Assembly: GCA_019614645.1 (NCBI GenBank)
Contig: JABWDB010000004.1
Coordinates: forward strand, 3,534,001 to 3,598,000
DNA: 64,000 nucleotides
Origin: Stratiolaelaps scimitus
Taxonomy: Eukaryota > Arthropoda > Arachnida > Mesostigmata > Laelapidae
Direction of reading: 5' to 3'
This document shows positions 1 through 12,012 of this stretch, in pieces (position 1 is the stretch's first letter; each line of letters starts with the position of its first letter). The notes under the pieces were generated by a model. The model made no database searches and was not told the origin of the DNA. It saw nothing but the letters and a program-made list of their open reading frames with translations. Both the position numbers and the translations under genes were made by a program.

Positions 1-1336
1 GCCGTCCGCGGTAGAACTTAATTCAAATTTCCGCTGACGTGCTGAACTCATATGCAATCAAAAGGAAGTCCGCTGTGCTGAACAAGCTTGTCGTTCAAGT
101 CTACTTTAGGAGGTCGAGTTCGATCAACGTACGAGAGATAACTATTGCTATCAACCGGTCTAGAAATGTGTACCTGAAGAATGAGAAAGCATTGTGCTCG
201 CTTCGAGATGTTGTTGTACGTTACGAGAAGCATAAACAGTATATGATAGTGGAATAGGCATTATGGAGCCTGTGCATACCCGATGCTCATATACGGTAAC
301 GCTGGATAAAGCTCTATCGTTCATTTTTTATAATAATAGGCATTCATAGGGCCGAATTTTCAGTGTCACTGAGCTTTATCTTTCGGCTCAGCTATACAAA
401 TCGCAGCATTGGAGTTTCTGTTATCGCAGTGTGTATTGGCATTAGAATGGCTCTCTTACTTGGAAGTGTTGCTGAGCGGTTAATTTGGTCTGAACTGGGC
501 AAATCGTGGCATTGGTTTTTTTCTCTCTCAATAAGAGCTGACACTCAGGGCTTTATACAAGAAAACAACATCAGATCTAACTTGTTGGCTACTTTACAAA
601 TGAATGTAAGTGGTAGATAGGTTTCATAATTTCACTCTTTGCTATATATAAACAATGGAAATGGTTATCAGATTCATTTCAGTGTAAACTGGGCCAGGCA
701 TATTGTATTCAACTGTTTAGTTATACGGCAGGGAGGTGGAACAGGTAGACTAACAGTTGAATGAGATGAAAGTCCAGAATTGGGAACGAGAGGTTCTCAG
801 TTGAGAACATAGTAGCCTTAATGTTGTCATAGTATCTGCTTCAACTCTAATCCTTCTATTTTTCTAGCTATTTTCCTAGTCCATGTTCTCCTAACTGCGA
901 CTTACTCCTCACCCTACTGAACATGTACCCCTCTAGATTAACAAGTCGATTCGAGGTCTTGAGAAAAACGCTCCCTCTCAAAAAAAAACAGGTTCTCCCC
1001 TTAAAAATAACAGGCTCATATCAGTTAGATATGAATTGTTTTTATTACTTTTATTTGGGATAACAGGAACACTGATTAATGTGCCATACGCTGGTCTATT
1101 ACCGACAAAATATGAACAAAGCATAGTACCTAAACTACCATTCCTGATGATAATAATATGATTTCAGGTTTTTGGCTGTAGTCTACTATGTCGCGCACCT
1201 AACGAAAGCTCGTCTAGAATTGGAGTGTATGTCACATATAGGTTTCGTGCCATAAAAACGCACGTTTGTATATATTCTCTATTTTTTGCTACTTTTCTAT
1301 GTGTTTCCTATTATCTTCGGCAGTTAAGCCGTTAAG

Positions 1337-1337
<1 letters not shown>

Positions 1338-1367
<30 letters not shown>
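1338..1367. repeat. (TA)n microsatellite, 30 bp
   Basis: Uninterrupted alternating TA run. Many similar runs of 18-60 bp recur across the window, so they are a general feature of this genome rather than a local signal. Confidence 0.95.
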
Positions 1368-1370
<3 letters not shown>

Positions 1371-2310
1371 TATTAAACAAAAACATATATTTTGACTCGG
1401 TTTTGCCTCAGATGTTAGTCGGGCAGAGAGACCTCATGACCTTTAATCAGAGGAGGATGGAAAAGGCAGAGGAATAAAACGAATCATTAACAAAATATTA
1501 AAAAACAATATTTCACGGTCGACTGTAATCTGAATTCACAGCGTTAACTGCATATTTTCCTATGTGGAAAAAACTGGTGCCTAAACAAGTGAGGCTGTGG
1601 GCCCGCTACTCATAGCTGAGCCGCCGTACACACGGTTATGAAACAACAACCGGTTGAACTTTCTTTCTCAGATACTGGCAGAATGAAAATTTGTGATCTA
1701 TAGAGTGCAGGACACAGATGGTGCAGAGGCGAACCAAACACCGCATGGTGATTCTAAGGAGCGCTACCTACTCGAGCTTGTCTCACCTTGCTAGCCCTCA
1801 GCGCCGGCCTCCCATGTAATACTTTTATAACGAGAAAATAAGCGTAGAGAATGTAGAGAAAGCCACTTTGCTGACCACCCGTTCAACCCTTAATCTTGTT
1901 ACCGCTTTTAGCGTTAAGGACAGCTAACGTTCGTTGCTGTACGCTTCCGATACACACTCCGTCGGTGTTTCCGCACTGGGCGTTTTTGGCACCTATAAAT
2001 CCTGTATAAATGATGATAGCATTGGCATAGGGCTTCATACCTGTTGCGTGAATATGTCTGTTATCTTTACGGGGCCGATTGAAGAACTAAGGATCACAAG
2101 AGCTATCATCATTCATTTCTTCATCTACAAGGAAACAGACATATTTACTACCGCACGCAGAGCGGAACACCATTACCGCCTGGCCGCTACCACCACCCGA
2201 GTTACTCCTATAACAGCCTATCGATGTCGCCGTTGGTACTGGTTAGTATTATTATCTGATTGCCGATCTCCTTGTGGCAGTGTACTATGCCATGATTTTG
2301 GTCCGCTTTG

Positions 2311-2456
2311 AATATATATATATATAAAATATGTACATATATGTATATATATATAATATATGTATCTATATGTATATATATAATATATGTACCTATATGT
2401 ATATATATATGTATGGATATATATATATATATACACATACATACATAGATACATGC
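2311..2456. repeat. Compound AT-rich minisatellite
   Basis: About 145 bp of TA-rich sequence containing roughly three imperfect copies of a ~27-bp unit built from TATATGTA and CTATATGTA blocks, followed by a plain (TA)n run and a short CATA run. The copies differ at single positions (GTACAT, GTATCT, GTACCT). It produces spurious Tyr/Ile-rich open frames on both strands, which are not genes. Confidence 0.85.
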
Positions 2457-3348
2457 ATGGTAGTAATGTGCGATGATCCAGTGGATCCGAGGTTTTCGTC
2501 TCGTCTTCTATCAACCTGCGTGAACGAATGTCAACCGGTCGAGTCCATACGACGACAACCCATTGGCAGGAGAAGACGTTATCGATTTGATATCCGATAA
2601 TGTGATGAGGCCTGGGGCAGGCGGTGAAGAGGTCTCTCTTCGACAGGCTGCTTTGCTGTGTTCTTTTTTTGTGTTGCACGGTTCGCCTTCGTGACTTGGC
2701 CACGTTTGGTGTCAACACGTTGTGCGAATGGCCAGCACAGGCTATTGCCACGCCCCTCGGCTGCCATAAAGGCGTGCCTATATAGACTTCTATGAGATGT
2801 ACTGTTATCTGCTGTAGACATTTGCGCTTGGCAACAAACTGACGATGATGACGAGGATAACCTAGGAGCAATATTCTGAAGGCGTAATTTCGATTATGTA
2901 ATAATACCAGAACATGACAAATTCAGGCATGTTCGCTTGATTATAACAATACTAATAATAACAACGAACAATTATAAGATTAGAGTTATTAAACAAGCAC
3001 GCGTTTTAGTCTTCCTACCAATGTTAGCTATCTCGTGACTGTTATTACTTCGATTAATTTTGCCCATGTCGTATTTGATCTCTATAATACTGGTTGGCAG
3101 TAACGATGATCTTCGTTGGGCGACGAAAACCGAATACATGTATGGCATATGTATCTATATAATACTTATTATTATTACTGGTCTCCACGAGCTGAGTCGC
3201 CCGGTAGCGGAGAGTGCGCGAGGGGACAACGTCTAAAAACGAAATTTCATTGTGGACAAGGGCGTAGTACACGAAGAACGAATAACACGCTGAATAAACT
3301 GTGTTTGTGAAAGCGTCACGCTTGTAGAATTTGGCCTCCCCTCTTTGC

Positions 3349-3372
3349 TATATATATATATACATATATATT
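3349..3372. repeat. (TA)n microsatellite with one CA interruption
   Basis: Short TA run with a single C interruption. A (GT)n run of about 20 bp follows at 3,411-3,430. Confidence 0.9.
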
Positions 3373-3609
3373 AAATGTGGAAGACATGGGAAGCAATATT
3401 TTATTCGTGTGTTGTGTGTGTGTGTGTGTGACAATAACATGACTAGATAAAAGGGTTGCGCATCCACCAGGTGAAGTGAAAATGTACGAATTAGCAGATG
3501 GCGTCCTATGTTAAAGGTAACTGAACTGGAGTCAACGATTCAATTCAGGTCAACCGTTTCATTCTTTGAGATTCATTCGTTGACTTCTTTGGTTGGTTTT
3601 TACATACTC

Positions 3610-4189
3610 CAAGAAGTTAGAGAACTGCGCAACAAAGTGACTCAGCTCTAAGAAACCAACGTTCAATTGCAACTATCGGTCGAAACTCTATCGAAGAAAA
3701 ATAGTAATCTAGAGAAAATGATAAATAATCTTCAAAAAGGCTGAGCTTTTAGGAGAATAGGATTCGAAAGACGTATTCGATTCCCGACAGAAACTGTACG
3801 CAGTGGCCGTCGAAACCGCTGTACGAACTGTCATAGTGATGGTCGGGCGCGAACTCAACGTAACACGAAGATGGCAACTAGGAAACGTGCTTTGAGCGAA
3901 AGGGTATCTCATGAATCAGTTCAACATGACTCGGTCACCACTGGCGGAGCTACAACCTTGACTGCCGTAAATGACAACAAAAATAAATGTTTGCAGGCTC
4001 TATATCTTGAGGATATGTCCGAGTGTGAGGGCTAAAACATTATATGAACACCTGAAAAACCAAGGCAGTGTACATCCAATAACGGTCAAGGAAATGAAGG
4101 CTTGTAGCAGCGACAGCAGATTTTATGTGGTTGATGGCAAATACTGGGAAAAATCGACACAGAGATTTCGCATTACCGTGGAACTTTAA
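3610..4189 (+). mobile_element. Decayed non-LTR retrotransposon ORF1 (coiled coil plus RRM-like fold)
   Basis: Two pieces look like a fossil gag-type ORF1. Positions 3,610-3,741 read as a heptad-rich helix (ELRNKVTQL, stop, then ETNVQLQLSVETL and NSNLEKMINNL), a typical coiled coil; the frame holds one internal stop at 3,649. In another frame, 3,971-4,189 reads RLYILRICPSVRAKTLYEHL, then ITVKEMKA, then FYVVDGKYW. This follows the beta-alpha-beta pattern of RNA-binding folds in ORF1 proteins of CR1/L2/Jockey-type elements (short strand, 'TLxxHLKxxG' helix, 'VxxMK' strand, 'FxV' strand). A linker around 3,850-3,960 is Ser/Thr/Arg rich. At least one stop and one frameshift make it non-functional. 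No reverse transcriptase was seen beside it. The family call is inference; the coiled coil is visible directly. Confidence 0.4.
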
Positions 4190-4779
4190 TGCAGCAATGG
4201 AAGCCTTCTGTGCATGACTCGACAAAAATTAAACAGACAATGTATTCGAAGGAATAGAATCGCCTACTAACACAACGTTCGATTGCTTAAGCTTACATGT
4301 TCGCTCGTAATGAAAAACGAATGCTATAAGTGCCCTCAATCAGTATTTAAAGCTTAAAAATGTCGTTTTCCTTTTAAGAAGTGAGTCATGGCTTCCTGAG
4401 GACTCCGTAACCTTCGCTGAGCTAAGCGGCGGAGGCTATGTTGAAGTCTTCTGTAAAGACAGAGGGATCTTGAGGACGAGGTGTTCTTATACTTATGAGT
4501 GTTCTGATACTCCGCTTATACTCCGAGCCATCTGGGGGGGTTTAGTGAGTTTGAAAGTCTCACTAAAGCGAGTGTAGAGAAGGGGCGAGCATAGCTGCGC
4601 CAGCTCCTCGAATGAAAGGCACGAAAGGCAGGTCGAGGTGAACTGGGTATCGCCGGAGTCCCCGAGGTCGACAGGCCGTCGGTGATGCCGGCTCACCTGG
4701 CTCCACTATTCAAGAACGGAGAATTGAAGAAAGGGCAGCAAGGGAGGCATTAACGTCGTCACGGATGACCCACCGAGAA

Positions 4780-5176
4780 ACTACGATGAGGTGTTCGCTA
4801 GTATCGGTAGGAAAGCTTAACGCAATTGAGCATCAAGTCCGCTGTCGTGTGGCTCGACATGGTAGTGCACTGGTGCTATCTGCAAAACAAGAAAAGAGAG
4901 GTCGCCTCGCTCATAGAGGAAAAAATATGGAAGAGATGGACCAGTCAGCGGCCCAGATTGAACAGCTCACCAGCGAATGACCTCCTCAGTGAATACGGCA
5001 GCCTTAAGGGTCGGGTGGAGAAGCTTAGCCAGGAGTCTGCAGCTACGGCGGCGGAAGCTGGCACGTCTGGCCCGGAAAACGAGCCAGTGGTCACACAGCC
5101 TATAACAGGCCTGTCTAAAATAGAAATTGCGTTGCCCCTTTGGATATCTAAGGAAAATCTTCACATTAATATATAA
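4780..5176 (+). mobile_element. Possible LTR-retrotransposon gag remnant
   Basis: Two overlapping frames share a gag-like flavour. One reads EEMDQSAAQIEQLTSE and stops at 4,980. The other continues LLSEYGSLKGRVEKL, then an Ala/Glu/Pro-rich linker, then GLSKIEIALPLW. In BEL/Pao-type gag proteins a helical region and acidic linker often precede a 'LPKLxLPxF' block, and this resembles a decayed version. There are no LTRs, zinc knuckles or protease/RT motifs nearby. The resemblance is weak and composition could explain it. Confidence 0.22.
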
Positions 5177-5179
5177 GCG

Positions 5180-8100
5180 GAAGCGTGTCAGAGAACCGCA
5201 AGTACTCTAGCCAGGTCACCCAGCGATACGAACAGTCGATTCAAAAACATATGATAGAGCCGTTCATTCATTTACTCAGTGTTTTCGTCGTAACCAGAAC
5301 ACAAATATCCTGCCAACATCTATTGTTCTAATCACAGGGTAACAGTGGCACACCAACTATCCATATCTAGCTGAACCTCCCAGCACATACAACAATTGGA
5401 GCCAGCCAGAACACAGCCATAATGCAAGTTCGACGGAATTTACTGGCCGCTAGAAGTCTTTCAGTCTGGCGTATCACAGTGACAAATTGACTGCCAGGCC
5501 ATCTCACTAAAACAAACACTGCAAGCTTCGGCCGCTGGCGAGTAACAAGTGACAACAACGGGGACGCGCTCACAGTCTAACATCCGGTGTGGTCGTCTTG
5601 TTGAACGGCCGTTCACCGGCTCCATTTTGCCATTTCTAGCCATTCGGTTCCGCGGGCTCTACATAATGAAGCTTTCGGTCTATGTTCTCTAGTTGTTATC
5701 ATTGTTGCTATACCTAGAGCAACAGGACAGAGTCCGTGTGCGTTATGGTGCTAAACGAGCGCACAGAAGGACGATAACTACCCAACTTTAAGCGCGGTAG
5801 AGGCCTAATTTTCTAGAGCAGTACAGTCCGTGTCTGTCTCGCTAGCCGTGTTGCTAGATACTGGCGTTTCGACGCCGAGGCGGATCTGGGGGCTTGCTGA
5901 ACAGAAGAGAAGGCGGACACAACGACTGCATTAATGGTTCCCTATGATGCATTTGGTCCACCCTTTTGTCACGGGAAAGAGCCGCCCGTCTGTGTGCCGG
6001 GTGCTAGGTGGATATTCCGCGTTAACGATCCACGACGGCAGCGGCGTTTGCCTAAAGGCAAAGTCATCGAATGAATCATCGTCGTTGTGGCGTGTTTCTG
6101 TGCTTGGCCGAACTGAATATGTACGGACATGCCAAACGGCTGAAAATGGCCTTTCAATATGGCCTCGGTACTGAGGAGTTGAGGGCTGTTAATTCGTATG
6201 ACGATACGCGAGCTGCTCTACTCAACCTTTCGTCAGAAGTACGATAATGACGCGCAAGCCGTGGAGAGCGTATGGAAGAACGTAACCGATAGGCAAGTTT
6301 CACTTAAGATACTATAACACCGATTTCGATGGAAATTACTTGCACGGCCGCACACCCGGTTCGAGGACGGCTCGAGGTCTTAGATATGACTTGAGATGGC
6401 CGCCTGCGCATCGACCTTTGGGAGAAGCAAGTGTCGCGCGCAAGCATAACCACGACACGCTGCACACTCATACGAAAACAAACGGACGTAATAGCTAGGC
6501 GAACCATAGGGCATATGATTGTGTTTCGTATCCACGGAAAGATTGTGCTTTGATGTATTGCACTCTGCACAAGTCAACGTAATAGTACGAATAGGGTTCG
6601 AAAAGTCAACTGATAGCAATTGCCGACGAGGAACAAGGATCACGACTTGCATGAGTCGGATTTACCTGTCACCTTGCGACCAAATGGATGCTGCTGCCAA
6701 TGTTGCTGTGTTATGCTATATCAAGAACAGTCTATTGTTGTTATTGCTTAGCGGCGCCCACTCTTCAGATATAACGTGCACCAAGTAGTCTCCACTTTAA
6801 CGATGCTCATATATTTATTTCTGTCCAACACACAGGCACAAATCAGATACGAGTTGATTTATCGTATCGAAACACCCTGCGTTTACTCTGCCGGCGTTCG
6901 TTTCATAATTTTGAAGGAAATCGCGATGCACAATCGTTATTCATTGTGCGAAGAGGACAGGCAGGTACCAGAGTGGAACGGTGTACTCGCACGAATGCCA
7001 CTGAGTATAATGCGACTGTTAATGAGCCGCGTCATTTTCGTGTATCGGAGAGATACTCATAGGTGTTACTCGTGGCTATTGTGCTGTTATTATTCATACA
7101 TTCGGTGATATCGCCGCATCCACCGGGTGACGTTTCATTGTCACGGGAATCTGGGACGTCTCGCTTGTCGAAGTGATCAGTCCGCCCTTCGACTATATTC
7201 GGTATTTGTTAGGATGATGCCAGAGTCAACTGATTCCGTTTCTACGCGTGTGCCCACGAGCAGGATTCATCTCGAGTCGTGTGGGTCAAATGCACGAAAC
7301 GTGCAGCTTAAACTCCTGCATGTCGGAGGTTTCGCTGTCTGGCCTCCCGGTCTGAGTGATTCGGCGTACGCTACGAGTCAGCATTGACCAAATTGATATT
7401 TGCATTTGCAACTTCATCGGCAACTACGTGCGCAGAATATATATTAGTAGTACAACTCGCTGATATTGGGATAGGTTTTCCATACTACTTTTCCAGTAGT
7501 TGGAGTTTCCCAGGGCGGGTTGCGGTAGACGTATGATGTTCGATCCGTGATTTAAGTATGTGTTTGTGTACACATTTGTTTCGCTTGTATCTGCCTGATA
7601 GAAGAATTTCTGGGTGCGCTCACTTTGTCGGACTTGCGACTCAACATATCATCTCATCATGATCCGGAAGCAGATGGACTCAATTGTCGATCTAACTGAA
7701 GAACGAGACGAACATAAATGCACATAAAATGTGGATGCGGATTTCGTCAGTTCGACTAATGTAGCCATCTTCATAAAAATGACGAACGCACCCACATACG
7801 GTGAATTCAGTAGACGCTAAGCTCGTTGGGTGGCCATGGGTGTTACTATTATAGTAGTGTGTCAATTACTCACTGGTTACGCTTGAACTTTTACAGAAAT
7901 TTCTCCCTAACCTGTATCGTCCTGTCTGCTAATCTGATCTCCAAGGAGTTCGGTCGCTCTGCTCGATGTCAGAATGAGCAGTTTTTAGCCGATGCAATGC
8001 CCCCCGTGTGGCAATGGAGACGCTCCCTTTCCAGTACCGCAGTGTTCCTAAACGAAAATCTTTCGTCATTGAGTGTCTGTCCTTCCTGAGGTCACCCCAT

Positions 8101-9170
8101 TTGTTCGTAACCCCCGCCCCGGGGGTCGGGACGTGGGGTAGGTTTCCTTTTGCTCTCACCTCTCGTCAGCAGACGGAGCGCGGCTGCACTAACACGATCA
8201 AAACTTTAAACGTTAACCCTTTTGTTCAAGGTCTCGAACGAAATCCCCGAACGAACATCGCCCTCCTGTAGGTAATCTAAAATTCCAATCCACCTTCATG
8301 TGAGTCTTGCCAATTCCTCCTCGGCCGCTGTGCTGGACCTACCCGGCTAGCTTGTGCCTTGCGTTCTACCTGCCACCTCTGCCTGTTGTTGCAGTGGCCT
8401 GCCCTGTCGACTCTCCTCGATAGATCCGTCGGCGGTGTCTTTCATCAAGTCCTTGTCTATGCTGTATGGGACTGGGCCGGGAGGGGAAGGACGCAAGGGC
8501 AACCGACAAGGATGACCAGAATGGTAGTTGACGTCGACGAAAGGAAATTCGCTCGTCAGGTTTCTTTTAGGCTCTCTTTTTTAGCGTTACTAACGCTACC
8601 CGAGTAGACCAATGAATCTTGGGCACGAGGCGCCCTTCAGCTTCAACCTCCACGCGGTCGTCGCCATATGGATGGAAGATCGGTAGTGCGTTCTGACCAT
8701 TGTTGTAGATTTGTTTTTCTTTATCTGTTATGCGATGATCCTTGATCGCACTGAAGGAGGAGTGACGGATATACCATCAGTGGCAAGCTGGACATTTTCA
8801 GTTTTTATCATTTAAAAAGGCGTATGCGTTCAGCGCACTTTGAAACGCACCGCGCACATAACATATGCAAACATGTGCAGAGGTATTGGCGGCTCTCCCC
8901 AATGCGCCACAGGCAGCACCCCCTGTCGCAAGGGTATTGGCTCTAAGTAATTTCAGCAGTTCCAAAAGAGAAAAAGCTATTGAAGAAGTCAGGCGACGAT
9001 ACCTAACCTGGTCATACGAACCCTGGAAACAGCTGTAAGCCAACAACGATTTTAATGTGCAAAATAATACATTGTTTGTTATCTACCCTTCCTTTATAGG
9101 ACAAAGTATACATTGATGTATTCCTTTGAACGTGAATGGGATCTTGATGCAGTCGGACCGGTTACACTCT
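5180..9170. other. Intergenic or intronic DNA, nothing recognised
   Basis: Several open frames of 60-110 codons exist on both strands (for example around 6,300-7,100 and 7,830-8,600), but none has recognisable domains and most begin at non-ATG codons. A GC-rich patch at 8,080-8,160 has a run of C followed by G. No RNA gene or transposon motif was found. Confidence 0.55.
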
Positions 9171-9173
9171 TAC

Positions 9174-9189
9174 AGGTGTAGTTTAATTC
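9174..9189. repeat. 16-bp direct repeat, left copy
   Basis: AGGTGTAGTTTAATTC occurs here and again at 9,302-9,317, perfectly, 128 bp apart. The match does not extend on either side. Length and perfection suggest a target-site duplication around the intervening 112 bp. Confidence 0.9.
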
Positions 9190-9301
9190 CCTTGAAGCAA
9201 TTCTCAGTCTTGCAATTCCCCGTCCGTCTTACGAAGCAATGCGAAAGCTGTACCGTGGACGTTAAATGTTGGCTGAGAGTCAGCCCGAAAAAGTTAAGTT
9301 T
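9190..9301. mobile_element. 112-bp segment between perfect 16-bp direct repeats
   Basis: This segment is bounded by identical 16-bp repeats, as left by a staggered-cut insertion such as a non-LTR retroposition. It carries no obvious terminal inverted repeats. Its right end has a short A-rich stretch (GAAAAAGTTAAG) rather than a clean poly(A) tail. It could be a short or 5'-truncated retroposon, or filler sequence between a local duplication. Confidence 0.35.
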
Positions 9302-9317
9302 AGGTGTAGTTTAATTC
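9302..9317. repeat. 16-bp direct repeat, right copy
   Basis: Perfect second copy of the repeat at 9,174-9,189. Confidence 0.9.
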
Positions 9318-9319
9318 AA

Positions 9320-11430
9320 AATATTAACACTTGGATCAGCTGTTTTTGATATTAAGAATGAAAACTGATGCCATACTATGGTCGATATGACAGATGTGAG
9401 ACTCAGCGCTATAATAATTCTATGTCAGTAGGATATCTGGGATCATTTTCGCAGGATCATGCATATGCTGACCTATATGTCTAACGTGTCTAACATGTAA
9501 CCTAGCTAAATAGCCCTGAGACCCTTCCAAAGTACGAGACCCTGAAATGACCTTTCCAGACGTCGACAGCTCCATAAACAGCAATTGCATTAAGTTTTTT
9601 TACGTTTGAAGTAGAGACGAGGTCTAAGGTATGTACGTGCACCCCGCTTCATTTTCGTATGCGAGCCGTAACCGCCTAAAGTTGCCTGAGCTGATTGACA
9701 ATTTAAGTCCTTTCTCTCTGATATATGGTCTTTGTTGGAAGAACTAACACCGGAGATCTGTGTTCTTCGTATACATTTGGTTGGTTAACTCTCAGCTGAA
9801 GAAAAATGAACTGATTAGACCAGTTTAAGCAGAAAGATCAATGTCCAGGTAGCCCTCTGAAGAAAATATTCGGTTTTGGGGAACTGGAGGCAAGGGTCTA
9901 AAAGAGACGAGAGAACATTTGCTCGATGGACCGTACGGTATCCGCTAAGCGTACGTCCGGGCGGGTTAGCGAGTTCAGAGCCGAACATTCAATCTGAAAG
10001 AGCTTGAGCCAGTAGATTGCGTTGCCTTACTGCAAAGTGTTTAAAGTCCATCGGAGCTTGAGTATGACGTTTGTGCCGAACGGCCGTAAAAGGCAGCCAT
10101 TCAGAAGCTACATTTTACCGATGATTCAGAAAAGCTACACCATTGACGCTCTGGCAGTATGCTGATTATCGAGTTGAAAGAAGAAGCCATTTCGAGTCGA
10201 CATGGTGGAGGACTCGAGAGCCGCTAGTAACTCTGGGCAAGTAGAACATTTTGAAATATTGAAAAGGAAGTAAATTTCAACGTATACATTGCACCAAGCT
10301 GCCGGCAAACCTGCTCAGTGACAAGTCTTCATCAAATATATAATACTTGACGTACTATAAGCGGTAATGACTTTCTTTCTCAGGGCGGGAAGCTCCTAAT
10401 CAAATTCATATATAGCTTAAGGTGGCAAGCGATTACCACAATGTGACTGCAATAGTAATGTTTCTCAATGATGTTTTTTAAAAAACGCATGATACATTTT
10501 TACAAGCTTGATAAGTGTAGTTGCGCGTTATCGACATTTACCCCTGCCGCGATCATGCGATGAGTTTAACTGAATAGTTACAAGGTCTGCGCGCGAGTAA
10601 GCGTCGCTGTCGGAGATTAGAGTAATTAGGCTTCGTGGTTTGGCAGTTTATGAGCTATTTTGTGCATTTTGCTCAAGAACTTCTCTTCGCTTTTTGTGAA
10701 ACCTCTCGGCGCCAACACCCTCGCCGATTTTTGGCCGAACCAGTATGACTTCAAACGCCTTCAAATGAAATACATAACAGTTAAAACTTTTCAAATTTTA
10801 GGGGTAATCTTCCTAACGGCAGCATGCCAAGTAAATCTGATAGCGAGATAGCAAATTGTCCTCAGTTTTGTTAAGGGCGTCTAAAAGAACAAGGGGTCTC
10901 AAGATTGTTATCTAGAAACATAACAAAATCTTTGTTAAAACTCGATGTTAATGAACTCTATATTGTGCCAATTTATCCACCAAAATATAATAGAAAGGCT
11001 AATAGACCACGCCCTTACTATTATAACTTCTCCAGGTTGCTCCCTGCCCTGCAACATCTTAACCATAGCAGCAGGCGCAGCAAAACAATACCGTTGTCTC
11101 CACACATACAGTTCTGCAACAGTTCAAGGACAGCCGCATCTGGCAGAATAAGCAATAATTAAGACATCCGGGTGTGTAATTAGGGCCATTGCTATAACTG
11201 ACTAAATCTGCCGGTAAGCTGACTTGAGTCGAAAGAAACTCACAGCAGGGACAAACCTGCAACATGTAGCAGAGTCAAGGCCATCTGCCACTCAGAGTTA
11301 CCGTATCGCTGAAATTTTCACGCCTGTGTGTTGGTTGGCTATGAGATGTCGCCCGAATTATAATATCTGAGCTTACGAAACACTACGCTGCGTTCTAGAA
11401 GTCAAAGGGAAATCCGCAGAACCAGATAAT
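9320..11430. other. Intergenic or intronic DNA; possible degraded 5' part of the mariner relic at its end
   Basis: No gene, RNA or clear repeat was recognised. The N-terminal helix-turn-helix of a mariner transposase would be expected around 11,250-11,430, just before the recognisable part, but I cannot read it confidently. Confidence 0.5.
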
Positions 11431-11432
11431 AG

Positions 11433-12012
11433 TCTTTAAAAACGGGCCTCAGTGCAAGGAGTGGTGGCGAGAAAAGACAAACGTGCGACGAATTGCTAGA
11501 TCCCTTGAATAGAAATGCGGCCCAGTCAACTTGAGGTCAGCTGGGAGTAGCTCATTCAACTACAGTGAGTCCTAGACACACACTAGGAGACGTACAAAAA
11601 TATGGAAGGTGGGTCTCACATGAACTCATTGAACCTGCCATTGACAGCCATGTCACCATTTGCATTTCGCTGCTTGCTTGGCAAGGAGAGAAAGGTATCC
11701 TGTACAAAATTGCTAGGGGACATGAAACATGGATGTTTGACGACTATTTTTCGAATAGAAATCGATGTTTTTTTTTATATATTGATGTTTGACGACTTCT
11801 TTATTCGCGATGACAAAAAGAGTAGGTAGACCCAGGATTCATGGCCGTACGGTAATAGTGTGAATTTGGTGGAATCAGAAGGGAGTGGCCTGCTATGAGC
11901 TGCGGAACAACGGAATCGGTCGCGGACAGACAAAGAGCGGCGTAAATCGCTATTGCAATATCACAACGCGAGGGCCCATGTTGCTTCAGCGACCCTTCTT
12001 CTCTTAACTGAC
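11433..12012 (+). pseudogene. Mariner-family (Tc1/mariner, DD34D) transposase relic
   Basis: Cut-and-paste DNA transposase of the mariner family, clearly dead. From 11,433 one frame reads SLKTGLSARSGG (compare the 'FSLEDKPRSGRP' linker of mariners), then DELL and QST, a stop at 11,532, then GQLGVAHSTTV (second helix-turn-helix), KYGRWVSHEL (the strongly conserved 'WVPHEL' block) and HVTICISLL. The first catalytic block, normally 'GDEKW', reads RGHETW, so the first Asp is His. After a frameshift, 11,864-11,902 reads IWWNQKGVACYEL ('WWDQKGVVYYELL'). After another, from 11,953, it reads YHNARAHVASAT, where family members have 'HDNARPH', so the second Asp is also lost. The third Asp block ('PYSPDLAPSDY') was not found. 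One stop, at least two frameshifts and two lost catalytic residues indicate an old copy. I found no terminal inverted repeats. Confidence 0.88.
11732..11797 (+). repeat. Short internal duplication inside the mariner relic
   Basis: GATGTTTGACGACT (14 bp) occurs at 11,732-11,745 and 11,784-11,797, separated by 38 bp that includes a T-run and TATATA. The flanks after each copy are also similar. This looks like a local duplication that pushes the transposase frame out of register. Confidence 0.75.

Larger units (their letters stand above)
1..3600. other. Intergenic or intronic DNA, no supported gene
   Basis: I see no protein family, splice structure or RNA gene here that I can support. Open frames are short and present on both strands, as expected by chance at this base composition. 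The stretch does contain a 30-bp (TA)n tract near 1,338, a compound AT-rich minisatellite near 2,311-2,456, a short (TA)n near 3,349 and a (GT)n tract near 3,411-3,430. Confidence 0.6.

Noticed and set aside
2218..2871. 217-codon minus-strand open frame
   Set aside because: A third of it is encoded by the AT minisatellite and the rest has no domain or conserved pattern; both strands are open here.
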